DNA of 64,000 nt from CAWCPR01 sp963797475 (GCA_963797475.1 CAWCPR010000001.1:930001-994000), one strand, 5' to 3'. Shown: positions 31,728-41,215, counted from the stretch's first letter. The notes: generated by a model from the sequence alone, not told the origin. Made by a program: numbers and translations.

Positions 31728-33434
31728 ATGGTCGAATTAAACAAACGCTGGCAGGTGGCGGCGCCGATTTCCTCACAAGCCGAGCGCAGTCTGCAAAACT
31801 ACGCGCCGGTTCTTCGCCAGATCCTCTATAATCGCGGTTATGCGACCCTGGAATCGGCCGGCCGGTTTCTACACGCACAGGTCCCCCCGGGTACCAGTCC
31901 GTTTGAGCTAATCGGAATTCCCCAAGCTGTAGATCGTATCCTATGGGCAATAAAGAATCATGAGCCGGTAGCAATTTATGGCGATTATGACGCGGATGGC
32001 GTCACGGCTACCGCGCTGCTCACCCATGCATTGCGAGTCCTGGACGCCCAGGTTCACGGTTATATCCCTAACCGTTTCGATGAGGGTTATGGGCTTAACA
32101 ATGAAGCTCTGGAGTATTTATACGCTAACGGCACCCGCCTGGTGATCACTGTAGACTGCGGCATCCGGTCATTAGAAGAGGCTGAAACGGCCAGGAAATT
32201 AGGACTGGATCTAATCATCAGCGACCACCATCACCCTGGGGACGAAACGCCAGAGGCTATTGCTGTTATCAACCCGAAGCAAAAGCACGATCCTTACCCT
32301 GACAAAGACCTGGCAGGCGTAGGTCTGGCTTATAAGCTGGTAGCCGCCTTATTTGAAAAACAGGCACCTCCTCAGACGGTCAGCGCGGACGATTATCTCG
32401 ACCTGGTTGCCCTGGGCACTGTAGCCGATCTGGCGCCTTTGGTGGGGGAAAACCGCTATTTGGTGCGTTCAGGCATCGAACGCATCCGTATGCCTTATCG
32501 CCAGGGATTAATGGCCTTAATCGGTTCAGCTGGCCTCAATATCCGCCGGATCAGCGCATCAGATATTGGATTCGGCATTGGTCCACGCCTCAACGCAGCC
32601 GGCAGGCTGGATTCTGCTCTGGCTGCTCTTAATTTACTCTTGACTGAAGACGTCTTTGAGGCTGGAAAATTGGCCCAACAGCTTGAAATTCAAAATCGCG
32701 AAAGACAACTGATCACCAGGGAGATACAGATCCAGGCTGAGGAACTGGCCTTTGCGAATGACCCAAATGCTATGCTTTTAATCGCTGCCCATCCGGATTT
32801 CAATCCAGGCGTCGTTGAACTCGCCGCGTCGCGCCTGACGGAAAAATTCTACCGGCCGGCGATCGTCGCCCAAATCGGCGAGACCTTCACCCGCGGCTCC
32901 TGTCGCAGTATCCCTGAATTTCACATCACTCAGGCCTTGGATGAGAATGCTGATTTGTTAGAACGCCACGGAGGCCACGCCGCGGCCGCCGGATTCACCG
33001 TTCGCAATGAACGTTTCCCGGAGCTTTCGGCACATTTGCAATCGATAGCATCCGAGCAGCTCGGTGGTTTGGATCTCAGGCCAACATTGTACGCCGATGT
33101 TGAGCTTCCATTGTCAGACCTGCATCCGGGGATCCTGAAATATCTGGAATGGTTGCAGCCGACCGGGATTGGCAATCCTCAAGCGACTTTTGTTTCTCGC
33201 CATCTTCAAGTCAAAGGCAGCCGGCCGGTTGGGAGAGATAACGCCCACCTGAAGCTTTCCGTCACCGATGGGCATATCACTTACGATGCCATTGCATTTC
33301 GCCAGGGCCACTGGTATGGACAACTCCCAGGGTTAGTGGATGTGTTCTACACATTCGAGTTGAACGAATACAATGGCCGCACGTCATTGCAGCTCAATAT
33401 AAGGGATCTGAAACCGTCCGGATCTTTGGATTGA
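31728..33434 (+). CDS. recJ: Single-strand DNA exonuclease RecJ
   Basis: A 568-residue DHH/DHHA1 nuclease. AIYGDYDADGVTATALLTHA, VITVDCGIRSLEE and ISDHHHPGDETPEAIAVINP are the metal-binding motifs; FGIGPRLNAAGRLDSALAAL is the bridging motif; RHGGHAAAAGFTVRNE is DHHA1. The C-terminal OB-like region (VKGSRPVGRDNAHLKLSVTD) is present. It degrades 5' single-stranded ends during repair and recombination. The start ATG is five bases beyond the ROK stop; the coupling suggests one transcript. Confidence 0.96.
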   Translation: MVELNKRWQVAAPISSQAERSLQNYAPVLRQILYNRGYATLESAGRFLHAQVPPGTSPFELIGIPQAVDRILWAIKNHEPVAIYGDYDADGVTATALLTHALRVLDAQVHGYIPNRFDEGYGLNNEALEYLYANGTRLVITVDCGIRSLEEAETARKLGLDLIISDHHHPGDETPEAIAVINPKQKHDPYPDKDLAGVGLAYKLVAALFEKQAPPQTVSADDYLDLVALGTVADLAPLVGENRYLVRSGIERIRMPYRQGLMALIGSAGLNIRRISASDIGFGIGPRLNAAGRLDSALAALNLLLTEDVFEAGKLAQQLEIQNRERQLITREIQIQAEELAFANDPNAMLLIAAHPDFNPGVVELAASRLTEKFYRPAIVAQIGETFTRGSCRSIPEFHITQALDENADLLERHGGHAAAAGFTVRNERFPELSAHLQSIASEQLGGLDLRPTLYADVELPLSDLHPGILKYLEWLQPTGIGNPQATFVSRHLQVKGSRPVGRDNAHLKLSVTDGHITYDAIAFRQGHWYGQLPGLVDVFYTFELNEYNGRTSLQLNIRDLKPSGSLD

Positions 33435-33467
33435 ATTCGAGTCCCTGAACAGTGCAGTTGTGGGGGA

Positions 33468-34151
33468 TTAATTAATGAAGCGATATTTCAATAAGGTCCA
33501 AACGGCTATGAAAGCGTCTGACATTTTGATTTTCTTACCCTCTGGGTAATCCCTGGGGTTGAAACTGATCGGGACTTCATAAATACGGACCTTTTTCTTT
33601 AGGATTTTTGCAGTGAATTCAGGCTCAAAATCAAAGCGCCGGGCATGGATGGTCATATTTTCAACGATCTGCCGTCGAAATACTTTGTAGCCTGTTTCCA
33701 TATCGGTCAGGATATTGTTGTAAAGCACGTTCGTCATCAAAGTAAGAATCTTGTTGGCTACCATATGCCAAAACATCACCGGTCGCCTGGCCCCTCCGAG
33801 AAATCGGGAGCCGTATACAACATCTGCAATACCTTCTTCAATGGGGCGCAGAAGGGCCGGATATTCCCTCGGATCGTATTCCAAATCTGCATCCTGAATA
33901 ATGAAGATATCTCCCTTGGCATTTTTAAATCCGGTTACTAGAGCCGATCCCTTGCCTTGATTTCGGTCATGGAAAATTACCCGAATTGAGTCTTGCTCAT
34001 TGAGATCCTTTAATATCTCCCGGGTCCCGTCTTTTGAGCCATCATCTACGATCACAATCTCCGCGGCAACCTGGGTCGCTTGAACCCGCCGGAGAATTTC
34101 CATGATTGTTTGGACCTCATTAAAAGTGGGGATGATAACCGAAATTTTCAT
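33468..34151 (-). CDS. GT2 glycosyltransferase, dolichol-phosphate-mannose-synthase-like
   Basis: A 227-residue GT-A enzyme beginning MKISVIIPTFNEVQTIMEIL, with IVDDGSKDGTREILKDL, FIIQDADLEYDPREYPALL (DxD) and DMETGYKVFRR. It closely resembles the soluble DPM1/polyprenyl-phosphate mannosyl or glucosyltransferases that load a lipid carrier with one sugar. No C-terminal membrane domain is present. A TATAAT box is seven bases before the ATG at 34151, so the mRNA may be leaderless, and the longer frame back to 34196 is rejected. It is convergent with recJ. Confidence 0.92.
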   Translation of the reverse strand: MKISVIIPTFNEVQTIMEILRRVQATQVAAEIVIVDDGSKDGTREILKDLNEQDSIRVIFHDRNQGKGSALVTGFKNAKGDIFIIQDADLEYDPREYPALLRPIEEGIADVVYGSRFLGGARRPVMFWHMVANKILTLMTNVLYNNILTDMETGYKVFRRQIVENMTIHARRFDFEPEFTAKILKKKVRIYEVPISFNPRDYPEGKKIKMSDAFIAVWTLLKYRFIN

Positions 34152-34158
34152 GCGCCCG

Positions 34159-34164
34159 ATTATA
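34159..34164 (-). promoter_or_regulatory. TATAAT box directly at the GT2 start
   Basis: A perfect TATAAT on the minus strand ends 7 bases before the ATG at 34151, so the predicted first transcribed base is the start codon. The -35 region is weak. Confidence 0.5.
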
Positions 34165-34269
34165 CATGGAGTTCTTGTAAGACGCCAGTTGAGCAACCTC
34201 AGTGGGATTGCAGATTAGCCCAACCCATTTGCAATCCCTTCTACTCTGAGGCCCAAGGGTACTCGGGGC

Positions 34270-34297
34270 TTGCTAGTTGATTACAGCGTGCTATAAT
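34270..34297 (+). promoter_or_regulatory. Promoter for the AAA ATPase gene
   Basis: TTGCTA (34270-34275), 16 bases, then TATAAT (34292-34297), preceded by TGC. Start near 34304 gives a 50-base leader with GGAG before ATG 34355. Confidence 0.6.
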
Positions 34298-34354
34298 TTT
34301 TATACCCTTAAAAGGTTATCTCAGGTCGAATCCTATTCTCCTGGAGAAGTGTCG

Positions 34355-35701
34355 ATGAAATTAAAACGAACGGGAGCCATGGTTAATTCCGTGAAGAATC
34401 TGGCAACAGGATCCTTCATTCCTCGCCCGATTTCTAATCCCGAGGATACCGGCCTATCACAGCTTTGGCTGCAAGATCTGACCTTGAAAATCCTTTACTT
34501 TCAGGGTTATATGACCGGATTCAAAGTGGCTGAGGTGATTGCACTGCCTTTTGCCGGCGTAGTCGATCAACTGCTGGAGGCATTAAAGCGCGAAAAACTC
34601 GTGGAAGTAAAATCTGCGCAACACATGGGACTGGGCGAGGGATCCTTCCAATATGCGATCACCGGCGCCGGTATTGCACGTGCCAGGGAGGCTCTCGAAC
34701 GCAGCCAGTATGCCGGCCCAGCACCAGTCCCGCTTGAAGTTTATAACGAGGCCATTTTACGCCAGAGCAGAGGCCGGACAATGATCACTTCCCATTCGCT
34801 CGGCCAAACGCTTTCACATTTGGTGCTCTCAGAAAAAATACTGCAGCGAATTGGCCCGGCAGTAAACTCCGGAATGAGCATTTTTCTGTACGGCCCGCCT
34901 GGAAATGGAAAAACCAGCATTGCCAGGGCGATCGGGAGCCTGATCTTAAGCGAAAACATGTATATCCCGTACGCCATCTATATTGACGGGCAGGTCGTCA
35001 AGCTGTACGATTCAGTCAATCACCAGGTGGCAGAGACGGAAGAGGAAAATCCGACCAGCTCGGTGTCGATCCGCTCGGGCCCGCGTCGGGATACGCGCTG
35101 GGTGAAAATCTGCAGACCCTTTATTGTTGTCGGCGGCGAACTCAACTTAGCCGGGTTGGACCTGGTTTTTGACGATGTGAATAAGTTCTACGAGGCTCCT
35201 TTTCAGGTCAAAGCAAACGGCGGCATCTTACTGATTGACGATTTCGGCCGCCAGCAAGTTCGCCCTCGCGATCTGCTAAACCGCTGGATTGTTCCCCTGG
35301 AAAACCGCATCGACTATCTCACTTTACACACCGGGAGAAAAGTTGAAGTGCCTTTCGATGTGCTCGTCGTTTTTTCCACCAACCTGCCCCCCAGAGATCT
35401 TGTGGACGAAGCCTTCCTGCGAAGACTACGACATAAGATCGAGATCGGAGACCCGAGCTACGAAGAATACCGTGAAATATTTAAGCAGGTCGCCAATGCC
35501 AAAGGCGTAGCTTACAATGAGGCCGGACTTGCTTACCTGTTACAAGAATGGTACATTCACCGCGGCCGGAAGTTGCGCGCCTCCCACGCCAGAGATCTTT
35601 GCGACCAGATTATTGATATTGCCCATTATTTAAATATCGCGCCCAGCATGTCCACAGATCTGCTAGATCGGGCTGCCGAATCATATTTTGTTGAGCTGTG
35701 A
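34355..35701 (+). CDS. AAA ATPase with N-terminal winged-helix-like region
   Basis: A 448-residue protein. The start ATG 34355 is chosen because a promoter box lies at 34292 and GGAG precedes it; the upstream TTG lies before the promoter. Residues 30-125 are helical and resemble a winged helix (LTLKILYFQGYMTGFKVAEV, then FAGVVDQLLEALKREKLVEV). The ATPase part has Walker A FLYGPPGNGKTSIARAIG, Walker B GGILLIDDFGRQQVRPRDLL, and a sensor region VVFSTNLPPRDLVDEAFLRR. No transporter or protease partner is adjacent. It resembles poorly described ATPases conserved in Chloroflexota; possible roles include DNA or protein remodelling, but no function is assigned. Confidence 0.8.
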   Translation: MKLKRTGAMVNSVKNLATGSFIPRPISNPEDTGLSQLWLQDLTLKILYFQGYMTGFKVAEVIALPFAGVVDQLLEALKREKLVEVKSAQHMGLGEGSFQYAITGAGIARAREALERSQYAGPAPVPLEVYNEAILRQSRGRTMITSHSLGQTLSHLVLSEKILQRIGPAVNSGMSIFLYGPPGNGKTSIARAIGSLILSENMYIPYAIYIDGQVVKLYDSVNHQVAETEEENPTSSVSIRSGPRRDTRWVKICRPFIVVGGELNLAGLDLVFDDVNKFYEAPFQVKANGGILLIDDFGRQQVRPRDLLNRWIVPLENRIDYLTLHTGRKVEVPFDVLVVFSTNLPPRDLVDEAFLRRLRHKIEIGDPSYEEYREIFKQVANAKGVAYNEAGLAYLLQEWYIHRGRKLRASHARDLCDQIIDIAHYLNIAPSMSTDLLDRAAESYFVEL

Positions 35702-35720
35702 GATCTACCCGGGGTGAATT

Positions 35721-36479
35721 ATGCTGAACTTGCTCCCCAGTCCAACTTTTTTCGCTCACCGAGGCGCCAGCGCTTATGCCCCGGAAAATACGATGGCTGC
35801 CTTCGACCTTGCGCTGCGCCAGGGCGCAGAGGCGATCGAGCTGGATGCGAAATTAACCGCAGACGGAAAAGTGGTGGTGATACACGACCAAACAGTGAAT
35901 CGCACAACCGAAGGTGACGGGCGAGTAAAGGATTTGACCTTCGCTCAATTGCGCGAATTGGACGCGGGCAGCCACTTTGATTTCGCATTTCGCGGGGAGC
36001 CAATTCCTTCTCTGGATGAGGTTTTTGCGGCCCTCGGCCACTTTTTGTTTATCAATGTGGAATTGACGAACTACAATTCCATCACCGACAACTTGCCTGA
36101 GAAAGTAGCCGAACTGGTCAAACGTCACAATCTCGCACGGCGAGTTCTTTTTTCTTCATTCAACCCAATTGCATTAATCCGCATCCGCCGGGCAATCCCA
36201 GAAACGCCAATAGGTTTGCTGGCGATGCCAGGTCGAAAAGGCGCCTGGGCGCGCTCGTGGCCCGGTCGATTTATGTCGGTCAACAGCTTGAATCCGGAAG
36301 TAAGTGACGCTACGCCAGCGTTGATCGAGGCGAACCACCGCATAGGCCGGCGAGTTTTTGTGTGGACCGTGAACCAGGCTGAGGACATGCGCCGGCTGTT
36401 TGCTATAAAAGCGGATGGTATTTTTACCGATGATCCCGTCCTTGCCCGCCAGATCTTGAGTGTTGTAAAAAACACTTGA
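35721..36479 (+). CDS. Glycerophosphodiester phosphodiesterase
   Basis: A 252-residue TIM-barrel enzyme. FFAHRGASAYAPENTMAAFD has the first catalytic His and Arg-Gly, IELDAKLTADGKVVVIHDQT has the metal-binding Glu-Asp and the second His, and FINVELTNYN carries a further metal ligand. The C-terminal VFVWTVNQAEDMRRLFAIKA and GIFTDDPVLARQI are characteristic. It hydrolyses glycerophosphodiesters, such as lipid head-group remains, to glycerol 3-phosphate and an alcohol. There is no signal peptide, so it acts in the cytoplasm. It begins 19 bases after the ATPase gene. Confidence 0.95.
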   Translation: MLNLLPSPTFFAHRGASAYAPENTMAAFDLALRQGAEAIELDAKLTADGKVVVIHDQTVNRTTEGDGRVKDLTFAQLRELDAGSHFDFAFRGEPIPSLDEVFAALGHFLFINVELTNYNSITDNLPEKVAELVKRHNLARRVLFSSFNPIALIRIRRAIPETPIGLLAMPGRKGAWARSWPGRFMSVNSLNPEVSDATPALIEANHRIGRRVFVWTVNQAEDMRRLFAIKADGIFTDDPVLARQILSVVKNT

Positions 36480-36497
36480 AATATCCAGATTATTGCG

Positions 36498-37469
36498 ATG
36501 ATCCCTCACATTGGGTTAGAAGAAGCGATCGTACGTGTCGCCCCACATATTCGAAAAACACCGTTGACTTACGATCCACGCCAGGATCTGTATTTGAAAT
36601 GGGAGAATTTACAAATCACTGGTTCATTCAAAGTGCGCGGCGCGGTCAATAAAGTTCTGTCATTGAGCCCCGAGGATCGAGCCAAAGGTTTAGTCGCTGC
36701 CTCTGCAGGAAATCATGGCCAAGGGGTTGCCCTGGCGGGCCGGCTGGTTGGCGCAGATGTCTTGATTTTCGCTTCGGAGCATGCGATCCCCGCAAAAATA
36801 CAAGCAATGCAAGCACTAGGCGCTGAAGTTCGCCTTATTCCAGGTGGGTACGGAGAGGCAGAAAATGCCGGTCTGGCTTTCGCAGCTGAACACGGGACCT
36901 GGATATCCCCGTATAATGACAGCCTGGTGATCGCCGGTCAAGGAACCCTGGGGCTCGAAGTTCTGGAGCAGCTTCCGAATTTGCCCGACATCACCTGGGT
37001 GGTACCCGTTGGGGGCGGCGGATTAATTTCGGGGATTAGCGCGGCCGTTAAAATTCAGCACAGTCCGGTTTCAGCCAGTCGTCACCGGTTGGTGGCAGTT
37101 CAATCCAAAGCTTCGCCATTCTTCCACCAAATATTCAAAACTGGCTCTCAAGAGGGTGTCTCCGAACAGCCCAGCCTGGCCGATGGTCTTGCTGGTCCAG
37201 TCGAAGCGAATTCAATAACCATCTCCTTGGTGAAAGAGCTGGTCGATGATTTCATTCTGGTCTCTGAAGAGGATATCGTTCATGCAATTGCTTATGCCTG
37301 GCAGGAATATGGGCAGCAGATCGAAGGCTCGGCGGCTGCCGCTTTGTCAGCCGTATTAAAAGGTAAGATTAGCGACCGTCCAGCAGTAGTCCTACTGACC
37401 GGCGGCAATATCCAGCCAGCAACACATGCCGAAATCGTTCAAAAGGCAAATCTCGCATATTCAGTTTGA
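36498..37469 (+). CDS. Threonine/serine dehydratase-like PLP enzyme
   Basis: A 323-residue fold-type II PLP enzyme. LKWENLQITGSFKVRGAVNK carries the Schiff-base Lys, AASAGNHGQGVALAGRLVGA holds the cofactor-binding Asn, and WVVPVGGGGLISGISAAVK is the Gly-rich phosphate loop. There is no C-terminal regulatory ACT domain, so this is the short catabolic or racemase-like type. It probably deaminates L-threonine or L-serine to the 2-keto acid; the closely related serine racemases cannot be excluded. It is 18 bases after the diesterase and overlaps or abuts the following gene. Confidence 0.92.
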   Translation: MIPHIGLEEAIVRVAPHIRKTPLTYDPRQDLYLKWENLQITGSFKVRGAVNKVLSLSPEDRAKGLVAASAGNHGQGVALAGRLVGADVLIFASEHAIPAKIQAMQALGAEVRLIPGGYGEAENAGLAFAAEHGTWISPYNDSLVIAGQGTLGLEVLEQLPNLPDITWVVPVGGGGLISGISAAVKIQHSPVSASRHRLVAVQSKASPFFHQIFKTGSQEGVSEQPSLADGLAGPVEANSITISLVKELVDDFILVSEEDIVHAIAYAWQEYGQQIEGSAAAALSAVLKGKISDRPAVVLLTGGNIQPATHAEIVQKANLAYSV

Positions 37470-37495
37470 CCGCCCAAAAACTTTTGGAATTCAGA

Positions 37496-38353
37496 ATGAT
37501 GATTGATATTACCCCAGATGAAATGATGGTTGTTTGCATGGCGCGCCAGATTAAAGATGGCGAAATCGTCGTTCAGGGTCTGGCAACTCCGTTGGTGGCA
37601 GCAGCTTATCTTTTCGCCCGCCATACTCATGCCCCTAACCTGTACTTTGCATCCGCTATTGGACAAGGCATCTGCCGGGAGCCTGCTCCATTAGGGTTAA
37701 CCAAGGTGGAGAGCCTGTGGTTAGACCGTGCTCTTAAGCACGTTGGGTTTGTTCAAGTGGCGGCAGACCTGCTGCCGAGCCTGCAACCCAAGGAATTTTT
37801 CCGCCCTGCCCAGGTCGACCTGTCCGGAAATTTTAATAACATTGCCTTTGGAGAAGATTACCAACATCCATTTCTGCGGCTGCCCGGTTCGGGAGGCATC
37901 CCAGATGTCACGACTTTTATTAACGAGATCCATTTATACATCCCGCGCCATTCTAAAATCATCTTCGTGGAGAAATTAGATTTCCTTTCAGGGCTAGGAT
38001 TTCATCCGGCGCGCAAACACGGAAGCGGTCCTCGGTATCTGGTGAGCGATTTGGGCCAGTTCGACTTTGTACAAATTGAAGCGAATGATGGAAATCGCCA
38101 ATGGCGCATGCGATTGACAACCTTCCATCCCGGCGTTGATATCAAACGCATCCAGGCGCGCACCGGTTTCGAATTGATCATTTCGGATGAGGTTCAAGAA
38201 ACGCCGCTGCCCACTCAAGAAGAACTGAAGTTAATCCGTGAGGAGATTGATCCACTCTGCATTCGCCGTCTGGAAACCCTTGGCGGGGCGGCACGGCGCA
38301 AGCTCCTGCACGAAATCATCGCCCAAGAAAAAATGATGCCATTCAACCCATAA
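37496..38353 (+). CDS. CoA-transferase beta-subunit-like protein (GctB-like), orphan
   Basis: About 285 residues. ITPDEMMVVCMARQIKDGEI and VVQGLATPLVAAAYLFARHT match the opening of glutaconate/3-oxoacid CoA-transferase subunit B. SGGIPDVTTFINEIHLYIPR and FVQIEANDGNRQWRMRLTT fit the middle and end. Active CoA-transferases need a partner alpha subunit, which is not next door. The catalytic Glu of the beta subunit is not certain. Start codon: ATG 37496/37499 after GGAA is preferred; a TTG at 37466 overlapping the upstream stop is possible. It is co-transcribed with the PLP enzyme and the GH3 gene 7 bases downstream. Confidence 0.75.
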   Translation: MMIDITPDEMMVVCMARQIKDGEIVVQGLATPLVAAAYLFARHTHAPNLYFASAIGQGICREPAPLGLTKVESLWLDRALKHVGFVQVAADLLPSLQPKEFFRPAQVDLSGNFNNIAFGEDYQHPFLRLPGSGGIPDVTTFINEIHLYIPRHSKIIFVEKLDFLSGLGFHPARKHGSGPRYLVSDLGQFDFVQIEANDGNRQWRMRLTTFHPGVDIKRIQARTGFELIISDEVQETPLPTQEELKLIREEIDPLCIRRLETLGGAARRKLLHEIIAQEKMMPFNP

Positions 38354-38359
38354 TAAATT

Positions 38360-41215
38360 ATGCCTTTAACGCACCCTCATGTCTCAAAAATCACCCAGCG
38401 CCTGAAGAATGGGTCGAGATCCAGGATCAACGCTTTGGTCTTTCTTCTGGTGGTATTTTTGGTATCCAGCTATCCGGTTTTTCCAGGCTACGCGATGAAA
38501 CAAGCGCAGGAGACGTCTGCTCACGACAAAGCAATGGCCATGTTAGAAAGCCTTACGCCCCAGGAGAAAGTAGGACAACTATTCTTAGTAACATTTAAGG
38601 GGACGGATGTCGGCCCAGACTCGCAGGTATACGACCTGATTAACAACCATCACATCGGTGGAGTCGTCCTGCAGGCGAAGAATGATAATTTCGTCGGCGA
38701 CGATCAGGCCTTAACCGAAGCCCAGACCCTCACCCGCCAGATTCAATTAGATCGTTGGACGATTTCTCAAAAGACCCGGGTTGATCCGGTTACAAATGAA
38801 GAATACCAGCCCAGATTTGTCCCTTTGTTCATAGCGCTCTCACAGGAGGGCGACGGCTACCCCTATGACCAGATCTTAACCGGTATAACTCCCCTGCCAA
38901 ATGAGATGGCAATAGGCGCCACTTGGAACCCCGAATTAGCGCTCCAGGTCGGATCGGTCCTTGGGCAAGAGCTCTCTTCTATCGGGGTAAATATGTTGTT
39001 CGGACCTTCCCTGGATGTATTGGAGATCCCGCATGTGGAAGGCTCCAACGATTTAGGCACACGCGCTTTTAGCGGTGATCCTTTCTGGGTGAGTAAGATG
39101 GGAAGCTCTTTCATCCAGGGAGTACACCAGGGCAGCGGCGACCATGTCGCCGTCGTCGCCACTCATTTCCCGGGTTTCGGGGCTTCGGATCGTCTCCCAG
39201 AAGAAGAAGTCGCGACAGTACGTAAGCAGCTCGAACAGCTAAAATCCTTCGACCTGATCCCATTTTTTGACGTGACGGGCAACGCTGCATCTCCGGATGC
39301 CACGACCGATGCTTTACTTGTCTCCCACATTCGTTACCAGGGTTTTCAAGGGAATATCCGTTTGACGACACGACCATTGAGCTTCGATCCGCAGGCCTTC
39401 AATCAATTGATGGACCTACCGCAGTTAAACGCCTGGCAGAACAACGGGGGTGTGATGGTCAGCGACGACCTGGGCAGCCGCGCGGTGCGAGGTTATTATG
39501 ATCTGACCAGCCAAACCTTCGATATGCCCCGCCGAGTCGCCCTGAGCGCATTCCAGGCCGGCAATGATCTCCTTTACGTGGCCGATTTCTCTTCAGGAGA
39601 CCTGGATTCATACACTTCAGCCGTTCAGACTCTGGATTTCTTTACCCAGAAATACCGTGAAGATACATTCTTCGCCCAAAGAGTGGACCAGGCAGTAGGG
39701 CGCATCCTGGAGCTCAAATATCGACTGTACGGCGATTTCGGGCTTAACCAGGTTCTGACATCCCAAGACAGCCTCGATCAAATAGGACAATCTGGGCAGG
39801 TTACGGTCGAAGTTGCCCGGCAGGCTGCCACATTGATCAGCCCCACCCAGGCAGAACTGGATGACACGGTTCCGGACCCGCCAAACCGGAACGACCGCAT
39901 CGTCTTTTTCACCGATGCTCGGACTGGAGCGCAGTGCAGCAATTGCCAACCGGAACCGCTGCTGGATATTCACGCGCTGGAGAGAGTCGTCCTTAGGCGC
40001 TACGGGCCACAGGCTGGAGGCCAGGTCGTACCAAACAACCTCTCCTCCTATTCCTTGACCGATTTGCAGCTAATCCTTAATTCTGGAGTTGGAGATTCGG
40101 ATTTAGAAAGAGACCTGAGTCGGGCAAATTGGATTGTCTTTGCAATGTTAAATTCCAGCCCCGATCTGCCATCTTTCAACACATTGAAACAATTCTTAAG
40201 CGAGCGACCGGACTTTTTCCAGAAGAAAAGGCTGATCGTCTTCGCCTTCAACGCCCCATATTATCTGGATGCGACCAACATCTCAAAGCTCACAGCCTAT
40301 TATGGCCTTTATAGCAAAGCCTCGCAATTCATCGATGTCGCCGCTTACCTTTTATTCCAGGAACTTCGCCCGAATGGCGCTTTGCCAATTTCTGTCATGG
40401 GCGTATACGATCTCAATACCATGCTTACGCCAGATCCGGACCAGGTGATTAATTTGCGCCTGGACATCCCCGGCGAGGAGGTGACCAGTGGCACGTCTAC
40501 CCCGGAACCCCAGGTGACTGAACACAAAGTAGGCGATGTAATCAGCATTCGAACGGATATGATCCTGGATCACAACGGCAACCCGGTGCCAGATGGTACC
40601 CCTGTTGAATTTATCATCGGTACAGGCGGCAATTCGGTCGCTCCACGACAGTTGGAAACCACCACGAGCGGCATCGCTCGCACATCAGTTCAGGCTTCGA
40701 ACTCAGGCGCCTTGGAGGTTCGAGTCGTAAGCGAACCGGCAAAACAATCCAACACCCTGCATTTTGACATTCAATCGGATAATCTGGGCAGTATTCCAGC
40801 GACAGCGACTCTGGAACCTTCTCCCACGCCCACGGAACCCCCAACCCCAACGGTGGTGCCGACAATCCAAACCGTGGAACCGGTGGAACCGCCCAGTCGC
40901 CCCCAGTTTGCTGACTGGATCATGGCTGTGCTGGTATCGGCGGCAATCTCATGGTCAGCTTACCGCTTGTCGGCGTTAATCGGCCAGGTTCGCTGGGGTG
41001 TTCGCAGTGGATTCTTGACTATGATTGGAGGGCTTTTGGCCTACAGCTACCTGGCGCTCCAAATGCCGGGGAGTGAAGAATTGTTGAAAAATTCAGTATC
41101 GCGCGGTGTATTCTTGATCACGCTGCTAGGAGCAGGGTTGGGACTGTTGATTACCTGGCTGTGGCGCGCCCTTAGCTCAGCAAACGAAGAAAGCTCTCGA
41201 AATTTATCTTCATAG
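38360..41215 (+). CDS. Membrane-bound glycoside hydrolase family 3-like protein
   Basis: A 951-residue protein. A signal anchor (residues 25-45) precedes a GH3 domain (about 55-400) similar to NagZ beta-N-acetylhexosaminidases: LTPQEKVGQLFLVTFKG, GVVLQAKNDN, LFIALSQEGDGYPYD and VMVSDDLGSRAV, where the Asp near residue 369 is the expected nucleophile. The usual KHFPGHG-x-DSH reads THFPGFGASDRLPEEE, so the Lys and the Asp-His general acid/base pair are absent. A second domain (480-690) follows, then a Big_1-type Ig domain (VGDVISIRTDMILDHNGNPV), a Pro/Thr linker and three C-terminal membrane segments. The active site faces outside. It may cleave or only bind N-acetylhexosamine-containing wall or surface glycans. 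Confidence 0.82.
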   Translation: MPLTHPHVSKITQRLKNGSRSRINALVFLLVVFLVSSYPVFPGYAMKQAQETSAHDKAMAMLESLTPQEKVGQLFLVTFKGTDVGPDSQVYDLINNHHIGGVVLQAKNDNFVGDDQALTEAQTLTRQIQLDRWTISQKTRVDPVTNEEYQPRFVPLFIALSQEGDGYPYDQILTGITPLPNEMAIGATWNPELALQVGSVLGQELSSIGVNMLFGPSLDVLEIPHVEGSNDLGTRAFSGDPFWVSKMGSSFIQGVHQGSGDHVAVVATHFPGFGASDRLPEEEVATVRKQLEQLKSFDLIPFFDVTGNAASPDATTDALLVSHIRYQGFQGNIRLTTRPLSFDPQAFNQLMDLPQLNAWQNNGGVMVSDDLGSRAVRGYYDLTSQTFDMPRRVALSAFQAGNDLLYVADFSSGDLDSYTSAVQTLDFFTQKYREDTFFAQRVDQAVGRILELKYRLYGDFGLNQVLTSQDSLDQIGQSGQVTVEVARQAATLISPTQAELDDTVPDPPNRNDRIVFFTDARTGAQCSNCQPEPLLDIHALERVVLRRYGPQAGGQVVPNNLSSYSLTDLQLILNSGVGDSDLERDLSRANWIVFAMLNSSPDLPSFNTLKQFLSERPDFFQKKRLIVFAFNAPYYLDATNISKLTAYYGLYSKASQFIDVAAYLLFQELRPNGALPISVMGVYDLNTMLTPDPDQVINLRLDIPGEEVTSGTSTPEPQVTEHKVGDVISIRTDMILDHNGNPVPDGTPVEFIIGTGGNSVAPRQLETTTSGIARTSVQASNSGALEVRVVSEPAKQSNTLHFDIQSDNLGSIPATATLEPSPTPTEPPTPTVVPTIQTVEPVEPPSRPQFADWIMAVLVSAAISWSAYRLSALIGQVRWGVRSGFLTMIGGLLAYSYLALQMPGSEELLKNSVSRGVFLITLLGAGLGLLITWLWRALSSANEESSRNLSS

